Source of the DNA: JAYEKL01 sp034660995
GTDB taxonomy: Bacteria > Patescibacteriota > Minisyncoccia > JAHIHE01 > JAGLIN01
DNA length: 8,828 bases
Direction: 5' to 3'
NCBI GenBank assembly: GCA_034660995.1
Contig: JAYEKL010000098.1
Span: forward strand, 1-8,828
Part shown: piece by piece, positions 4,966 through 8,828 of the stretch
Layout of the letters: each line of letters starts with the position of its first letter
Numbering within the stretch: the stretch's first letter is position 1
Notes under the pieces: generated by a model
Database searches by the model: none
Seen by the model: the letters and a program-made list of their open reading frames with translations, nothing else
Told to the model about the DNA's origin: nothing
Made by a program: the position numbers and the translations under genes

Positions 4966-5952
4966 TTAGTAATTAATAACTAAAACTTCCTTAATTTCAC
5001 CCCGACCTGACGCTTTTGAATTTATCATCCTATTTGCTTTGACTTTTATAATTTTTATTTTCTTATCCTTCTTAACTAATTCTTTGTAAATTTTATTTAT
5101 GAAAAATGAATTTGAATTTGAAAGCATTACGAAACAACCCTTTTTATGAAGTTTGTAAAAAAGATTTCTTAATTCAATTTGTTCTTTTTCTCCAAACCCG
5201 TCTTTGGTATATGAAGTGAATGAAGATGTTGGAGAAATGGGCGCGTACGGAGGATCGAAATATATAAAATCACCTCTTTTCGCCTTTTGTAAAGATTTTT
5301 TATAATTCTGATGTAAAATTTTTGTATTCTTTAATGCTTTGTGTGATTTCCTTAAATTATCCTCATCACAAATTAGCGGATTTTTAGTATTCGCGTATGG
5401 AACATTAAACTGTCCATTTCGATTAACTCTATACATACCATTAAAACAAGTTTTGTTGAGATATATAAAACGAGCAGCAATTTCTATATCAGAAAGTTTT
5501 TCAATTTTCTTTGCGCGAACTTTCAGAAAATATTCTTTGCAATTTTTGCTTTTATGCTTCTGAAGTTTTTTAATCAATTTTTCTACATCATTTTTAATAA
5601 CATTATAAGTCATCACTAATTCTAAGTTCATATCCGAAATAATTGCTTTCTTGGGAAGTAAATCAAAAAACATTGCCCCACCTCCAACAAACGGTTCAAA
5701 ATATATAGCAGTTTTTGGATTAAAATCGTCAGGTGGATATAAATCCATCTCTCTAAATTGTTGCAAAAGTTGCCTCTTCCCACCAGCCCACTTCACAAAA
5801 GGTCTTGGATTTTCGTCTACATACTTTTTATAACCCTCCTCAACGTCTTCAATATTAACACGCCCAAAATTAGACATAAAAACTTTTATGTGAATTGGAT
5901 GAGCATTAACCTTAGACGCAATATTTTTTATTCTTTCTTTATTTGCAATCAT
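4966..5952 (-). CDS. dam: D12-class DNA adenine methyltransferase (Dam / M.DpnII type)
   Basis: The 328-residue protein transfers a methyl group from SAM to N6 of adenine, most likely in GATC. Visible motifs are 'PFVKWAGGKRQLL' (51-63, motif X and SAM contact), 'YFEPFVGGGAMFFDL' (84-98, motif I), 'RFIYLNKTCFNGMYRVN' (161-177), the catalytic 'DPPY' (233-236), and the family-typical end 'MINSKASGRGEIKEVLV'. All motifs are present and the frame is intact. The catalytic region starts about 50 residues in. The extra N-terminal stretch (for example 'HPIHIKVFMSNFGRVNIEDVEEGYKKYV') is not part of the usual Dam core and may be a small helical module. It heads the minus-strand operon under a good promoter (6004-5975), with a leader under 20 nt and only a weak AAAAGAAA before the ATG. 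GATC specificity is inferred from the family and the adjoining DpnII-like endonuclease remnant. With that partner broken it now probably acts as an orphan methylase. Confidence 0.92.
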   Translation of the reverse strand: MIANKERIKNIASKVNAHPIHIKVFMSNFGRVNIEDVEEGYKKYVDENPRPFVKWAGGKRQLLQQFREMDLYPPDDFNPKTAIYFEPFVGGGAMFFDLLPKKAIISDMNLELVMTYNVIKNDVEKLIKKLQKHKSKNCKEYFLKVRAKKIEKLSDIEIAARFIYLNKTCFNGMYRVNRNGQFNVPYANTKNPLICDEDNLRKSHKALKNTKILHQNYKKSLQKAKRGDFIYFDPPYAPISPTSSFTSYTKDGFGEKEQIELRNLFYKLHKKGCFVMLSNSNSFFINKIYKELVKKDKKIKIIKVKANRMINSKASGRGEIKEVLVINY

Positions 5953-5974
5953 TTTCTTTTATATATTTTTTGGT

Positions 5975-6004
5975 ATTATAATATCCAACCAATTTAAATT
6001 TCAA
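5975..6004 (-). promoter_or_regulatory. Sigma70-type promoter for the methyltransferase operon
   Basis: Read on the minus strand, TTGAAA (6004-5999) and TATAAT (5980-5975) are separated by 18 nt. The predicted transcript would start near 5968, giving a leader of about 15 nt. The downstream genes are closely spaced or overlapping, so this promoter probably serves the whole block down to 2990. Confidence 0.65.
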
Positions 6005-6065
6005 CCTACAATAATTATAGCAAAAAACCATATAAAAGAAAATACATGTGCTAGTTCATCTCATA

Positions 6066-6096
6066 TTGGAAATCATATTGCTATTTATCATATAAT
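6066..6096 (+). promoter_or_regulatory. Possible promoter for the small membrane protein gene
   Basis: TATAAT at 6091-6096 is preceded by TTGGAA at 6066-6071, with a long 19-nt spacer. A second perfect TATAAT (6153-6158) lies inside the annotated start of the gene but has no -35 box. The evidence is composition only, and such matches are common in AT-rich DNA. Confidence 0.3.
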
Positions 6097-6149
6097 CAAT
6101 CACTAAATCATCTTTCTCGTAAATTTTCCGAAAAAATAATTAGTAAGTT

Positions 6150-6461
6150 TTGTATAATAAAATAAAAATTAATTTCCATAAAAAAAGTGGCAAACTGAAT
6201 TATTCTATCACATTTGGAGGAATTACTATTAGAACAAAAGAAGCTTTGGTCGCAATCTTTAAGAATGCAATACTGTTTGCGTTTATGGCAACAGCAGTTT
6301 TCTTAACGATATCAGTATTTACTTATTATGTGTTCATAGTAAATATTGGCACAGAATTTGAAATAACTGCAATGATAGCAGGAACAATTTCTAGTATTAT
6401 AATTGTGATTTTGAATTTTAAATATTCTATTTTCACAAAAAAAATAAGGCAACAAATCTAA
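6150..6461 (+). CDS. Small two-helix membrane protein, unknown function
   Basis: I do not recognise a family in this 103-residue product. The N-terminal 38 residues are basic and polar (KKSGKLNYSITFGGITIRTKEA). Two strongly hydrophobic helices follow, at about 39-63 and 71-90, joined by a short loop 'NIGTEFEI'. The protein ends with a basic tail (KKIRQQI), which predicts both ends in the cytoplasm. The frame opens only at a TAA at 6144 and the sole upstream start candidate is TTG at 6150; the first in-frame ATG falls inside helix 1. The start is therefore uncertain. A strong terminator sits directly after the stop, which supports a real, separately transcribed gene. The neighbouring genes face the opposite way. 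Confidence 0.6.
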   Translation: MYNKIKINFHKKSGKLNYSITFGGITIRTKEALVAIFKNAILFAFMATAVFLTISVFTYYVFIVNIGTEFEITAMIAGTISSIIIVILNFKYSIFTKKIRQQI

Positions 6462-6466
6462 CAGTC

Positions 6467-6495
6467 TGGGACAATCTAATTATCCCATTTTTTTT
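6467..6495 (+). terminator. Intrinsic terminator after the small membrane protein gene
   Basis: TGGGA (6467-6471) pairs with TCCCA (6483-6487). After one C-A mismatch the stem continues as AAT/ATT around a CTA loop. Eight T residues (6488-6495) follow immediately. It begins 6 nt after the stop codon. Confidence 0.8.
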
Positions 6496-6499
6496 ACGA

Positions 6500-6550
6500 T
6501 TGGCTTTGAACTTTGAGTAGAAACTCAAAATAAAAACAGCCAAGTTTTTT
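6500..6550 (+). terminator. Second, compound hairpin followed by a T tract
   Basis: TTGGCT (6500-6505) and AGCCAA (6538-6543) enclose a perfect inner hairpin, TTTGAGT-AGAA-ACTCAAA (6512-6529). G and six T residues follow the outer stem. It looks like a backup plus-strand terminator, or a small structured RNA 3' end, right after the first terminator. Confidence 0.55.
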
Positions 6551-6560
6551 GCGATAAAAT

Positions 6561-6584
6561 AAAAAGAGGCAATTTTATTTGCCT
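6561..6584 (-). terminator. Intrinsic terminator of the 535-residue membrane protein gene
   Basis: On the minus strand AGGCAA (6584-6579) pairs with TTGCCT (6572-6567) around an ATAAAA loop. C and TTTTT (6566-6561) follow, then more T-rich sequence. It lies 18 nt after the stop codon of the gene ending at 6602. Confidence 0.75.
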
Positions 6585-6601
6585 AATTGGAAATTTATTT
6601 T

Positions 6602-8209
6602 TTAGTATATTTTTTCCCTTTCCTCCTTTATATAATAGATCCACCCTTCAAAAACTTCAATAAAAGTTTTAAATGGAGCCTCAATTATAAAATCAAATAT
6701 AAAAACAAATATATTTATATTTGAAAGTTTTGTTGAAAGCCACTGTCCCATTTGTAAAATCGGAATTGAGAAAAGATCTGTTATAAATGTTATAATCCCC
6801 TCTTTTCTCTTAATAACTACAAGCTCTCGCGCATTTTGTCGTATCCTTATTCCAAAATAACTTACAACCGATAGAAAGGATAAAAATAGCCCGATACTCA
6901 TTATATTAAAATGTAATTTTTGAAGAATAATAATTATAATTCCAAAAGAAGCAAAGAATATTAGGGCATAAAAAAACTTAAATATCTTGTAAAAAAATGA
7001 ACTTCTGTGTAAAACTCCTTTCATTACAAAAGGAACACTGCTATATTTCCCATAGATCATCTCTTTAACCCCCCGTACAACAAGCTCCGTATTCCTCTTG
7101 CTTGGAACTTTAATAGTTACAACAACAAAAAACATTAAAAGTGGCGGAAACAAAACATTTATCCCAAGCGCTAGATAATTTATATGACCAATAATATACT
7201 TGTCAAAAGGAAGCTCTAAAACAAATGCTAAAATCATTTTGGTCGCAAAAATATAAATTATACTTCTGACAGCAGCTCTCTTTAATTTTGTTTTCGCTTC
7301 CTTATATTTTTTTACACAAGATTCTTTTGTCGCATCTTCAAGATGAAGATGATGAGTAAATATCTTATCTAAATTGTTTGTATTTTTTTGAACCACATCT
7401 CTTATGATAATAAAATAAGCAAGATTTTTTTTGACAAATTTAGAAAAATTTTCTCCCAATGGACTATTGATTTGTTTTTCTATACTTCCAACAAATACAT
7501 TCATATTTTGAGCCATCTTTACTATTAACTCCTCTGACGGAGCAAAGAACCATTCAGGATGCTTTTTTTTGAATAATCTATATTCAATTAAAGACAGGTC
7601 ATATTTTGTTAAATTACGAAGCACCGCAATATGTATTTGAACTATTTTATCTTCATAGCTTATTAATCTTTCTGGAACCTTTAACTTCCCATTAATTATT
7701 TTTTGAGCAAATTCAATCATTGCATTTTCTCTTTTATGCGGAGCTATTTTTTCTTCTATCTCACAAGCAGCAATCCCAATTATCCAATCAAATAAATATT
7801 CACTATTAGTATTATTTTCATTTTTATTATCTGAAATATTGTTTATCAACAAAGTATATTTTTCAACTATTTCTTTTATCTCCCCTATTCTTTTCTCTGG
7901 TATTTTATTATTTGGTAAATATCTTGCTCTAATTAATTCATAAATTAAAAATTTTGAGACATTAAGTTCATTCTTTTCCGTCATCAATCTTCTTTTTAAT
8001 ATTCTTTCAATCGCGATTTTTCTAAGAAGATGTTCCTCTTGATAATCAATTGCATTTCTTATTTTCTCATACAAAAAAGCAACCTTGCTTGAGATCTGAT
8101 GAACTTTTACCTTTTCTTCGTCTGTCTTATTGTAGATTTTTTCTAGATTTATAGCATCTTTATAGTCTTTTATAAATTTTTCCGCTATTTCTGAGACTTT
8201 TTGAGACAT
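6602..8209 (-). CDS. Large membrane protein with cytoplasmic N-terminal half, conserved-hypothetical type
   Basis: The 535-residue protein has no motif of a known enzyme that I can see. Residues 1-310 are hydrophilic and helix-rich, with many K/E pairs and features such as 'DWIIGIAACEIEEKIAPHKRENAMIEFA' (read in two parts: 141-155 and 156-168) and 'THHLHLEDATKES' (285-297). The second half has about four transmembrane helices, near 314-333, 345-366, 407-429 and 436-455. Two more hydrophobic, possibly interfacial segments follow at about 472-490 and 498-512. The end 'IFDFIIEAPFKTFIEVFEGW' (504-523) resembles a C-terminal signature I have seen in hypothetical membrane proteins of Patescibacteria. 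The family assignment is from memory and function is unknown. The ATG at 8209 has no Shine-Dalgarno and a short predicted leader. It is transcribed alone, divergent from the HIT gene and ending in a terminator. Confidence 0.8.
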   Translation of the reverse strand: MSQKVSEIAEKFIKDYKDAINLEKIYNKTDEEKVKVHQISSKVAFLYEKIRNAIDYQEEHLLRKIAIERILKRRLMTEKNELNVSKFLIYELIRARYLPNNKIPEKRIGEIKEIVEKYTLLINNISDNKNENNTNSEYLFDWIIGIAACEIEEKIAPHKRENAMIEFAQKIINGKLKVPERLISYEDKIVQIHIAVLRNLTKYDLSLIEYRLFKKKHPEWFFAPSEELIVKMAQNMNVFVGSIEKQINSPLGENFSKFVKKNLAYFIIIRDVVQKNTNNLDKIFTHHLHLEDATKESCVKKYKEAKTKLKRAAVRSIIYIFATKMILAFVLELPFDKYIIGHINYLALGINVLFPPLLMFFVVVTIKVPSKRNTELVVRGVKEMIYGKYSSVPFVMKGVLHRSSFFYKIFKFFYALIFFASFGIIIIILQKLHFNIMSIGLFLSFLSVVSYFGIRIRQNARELVVIKRKEGIITFITDLFSIPILQMGQWLSTKLSNINIFVFIFDFIIEAPFKTFIEVFEGWIYYIKEEREKIY

Positions 8210-8226
8210 AAATCAAATATTATGAT

Positions 8227-8266
8227 ATTATAATGTTATATTAGCCTGTTGACTAAGTTCGGTCAA
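8227..8266 (-). promoter_or_regulatory. Promoter region of the 535-residue membrane protein gene
   Basis: On the minus strand TTGACC (8266-8261) and TAATAT (8243-8238) are 17 nt apart. A perfect TATAAT also occurs at 8232-8227, with a poorer -35 at 18 nt (TTAGTC). Either would give a leader of about 10-22 nt. The -35 box coincides with the GTCAA arm of an inverted repeat whose partner TTGAC is at 8249-8253, so a bound regulator there would block this promoter. Confidence 0.5.
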
Positions 8267-8312
8267 TAGGAGCAAATTTGATAGGAGCAAATTTGACATA
8301 GGAGCAAATCTG
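8266..8312. repeat. Three tandem copies of a 15-bp unit ATAGGAGCAAATTTG
   Basis: Copies lie at 8266-8280, 8281-8295 and 8298-8312. The first two are identical and directly abutting. The third has one change (ATAGGAGCAAATCTG) and follows a 2-nt AC spacer. Each copy contains AGGAG. They sit between the two divergent promoters, so they could be binding sites, slippage-expanded sequence, or iteron-like elements. No coding function is apparent. Confidence 0.85.
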
Positions 8313-8319
8313 TCAAATT
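8290..8319. repeat. Inverted repeat AATTTGAC-N14-GTCAAATT
   Basis: Perfect 8-bp arms at 8290-8297 and 8312-8319 enclose most of the third tandem unit. The right arm overlaps the presumed -35 box (8310-8315) of the HIT gene promoter. With the smaller TTGAC-N8-GTCAA at 8249-8266 it makes two paired TTGAC/GTCAA elements in 71 bp. This is a plausible operator arrangement for a dimeric regulator; the regulator is unknown. Confidence 0.6.
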
Positions 8320-8337
8320 AATAAATTCTCATATAAT
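8310..8337 (+). promoter_or_regulatory. Promoter for the HIT-family gene
   Basis: A perfect TATAAT (8332-8337) is preceded at 16 nt by CTGTCA (8310-8315), a four-of-six match to TTGACA. Transcription would start near 8344, about 10 nt before the ATG at 8354, so the message would be nearly leaderless. No Shine-Dalgarno sequence is present there. Confidence 0.5.
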
Positions 8338-8353
8338 CCTTTAATAAAAAAAC

Positions 8354-8817
8354 ATGTCAGGCAAATGTTTGGTTTGTAATCGAATTACAAGCATACAAAA
8401 CAATATTAATCCTTATTTTGTTACTGAACTTGAGACAGGATATGTTGTAATCGGCGATTATCAGTATTTTAAGGTTATACATTACTGCTCTGTAAACAAC
8501 ACAAAACAGAATTACACCAACTGGATAGAAATTTTAGATTGAAATTTTTAGAAGAAATGAGTGAAGTCGCAAAAGCAGTTTATATCGCGTTTAAACCTAA
8601 AAAGCTTAATTATGAATTATTAGGCAATGCAGATGCACATTTACACTGGCATATTTTTCCAAGATACGATACCGATCTAGAGCCAAATACAGTAACTTGG
8701 AAAATTGATGAAAATGTGAGATGCTCAAATAAAGCAAAGCCCAACAGCAAAGAACTAGACCAAATAAGAGAAAAGCTATTTAGGGCTTTGAAAAATACGA
8801 CAAGTAATATACGCTAA
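8354..8817 (+). pseudogene. HIT-family nucleotide hydrolase, split by a single frameshift
   Basis: Two adjacent frames together make one HIT protein, a family that hydrolyses dinucleotide polyphosphates (Ap4A-like) or nucleoside phosphoramidates through a histidine triad. The first frame (8354 to 8473) gives 'CLVCNR' (CxxC) and 'NPYFVTELETGYVVIGDYQ'. The second, open from 8473 to the TAA at 8815-8817, gives 'GYTLLLCKQHKTELHQL', then 'KFLEEMSEVAKAVY', 'LNYELLGNADAHLHW' and 'HIFPRY'. The triad HLHWHIF is at 8638-8658. Joining them at 8473 gives about 154 residues, normal for the family. The break lies in TTTTAAGG; one extra A there would restore Phe-Lys-Gly. Without it, the first frame runs to a TGA at 8540-8542 and only a 62-residue stub without the triad is made. 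An internal TTG at 8539 could start a C-terminal piece but lacks the N-terminal half. It could be a recent pseudogene or a sequencing error in a short homopolymer. No canonical -1 slippery heptamer is present. Confidence 0.88.
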
Positions 8818-8828
8818 TTAAATTTTTT

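Noticed and set aside
6061..6080. Direct repeat TCATATTG twice, 12 nt apart.
   Set aside because: Eight AT-rich bases repeated once is expected by chance in this composition.
8465..8478. Programmed -1 ribosomal frameshift joining the two HIT frames.
   Set aside because: The sequence TAT TTT AAG G does not fit the X-XXY-YYZ slippery pattern, and slipping back one base would place a stop (TAA) under the ribosome. A base loss is simpler.

Overview
The window is AT-rich (roughly 30% GC by eye), densely packed bacterial DNA that uses TGA as a stop. The gene set suggests a Patescibacteria/CPR genome, probably of the Parcubacteria group. It has a coiled-coil plus C39-like secreted peptidase, a large membrane protein ending in an 'FDFIIEAPFK...FEGW' tail that I associate with CPR genomes, a HIT protein with an N-terminal CxxC, and short mRNA leaders with weak or absent Shine-Dalgarno sites. 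This lineage call is inference from recalled family patterns.

Layout. At 2-247 (+) is the 3' end of gltX (glutamyl-tRNA synthetase). A good promoter (TTGAAC-N17-TATACT) then drives a secreted PcsB-like coiled-coil/C39-peptidase protein (419-1759, +). At 1851-2604 (+) an overlapping pair follows: a GHKL ATPase whose coding sequence begins inside the N box, so it looks 5'-truncated, and a STAS-like (DUF4325) protein. The pair recalls an anti-sigma-kinase/antagonist switch. Positions 2605-2989 hold no convincing gene.

From 5952 down to 2990 on the minus strand lies a decayed restriction-modification island. An intact D12-class adenine methyltransferase (Dam/M.DpnII type) has its own promoter. 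Next comes a C5-cytosine methyltransferase remnant (4955-4716) in which motif I is fused to motifs IX/X, with a nonsense codon and a frameshift. Then comes a DpnII/MboI-type endonuclease that lacks its N-terminal part, a small two-helix membrane protein, and a second, complete methyltransferase with a THPPY motif. The last three genes overlap by 7-8 nt. The island appears to have lost restriction but kept methylation.

A small two-helix membrane protein (6150-6461, +) and a 535-residue membrane protein (8209-6602, -) converge on three consecutive hairpins, at least two of which look like intrinsic terminators. Upstream of the large gene, a divergent promoter region contains three near-identical 15-bp tandem units and two TTGAC/GTCAA inverted repeats. 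It separates that gene from a HIT-family hydrolase gene (8354-8817, +) that is split by one frameshift near 8471-8473.

The main theme is erosion: four genes (GHKL, C5 methyltransferase, DpnII-like endonuclease, HIT) are truncated or broken while their neighbours are intact. I see no tRNA, rRNA, CRISPR array or transposase.
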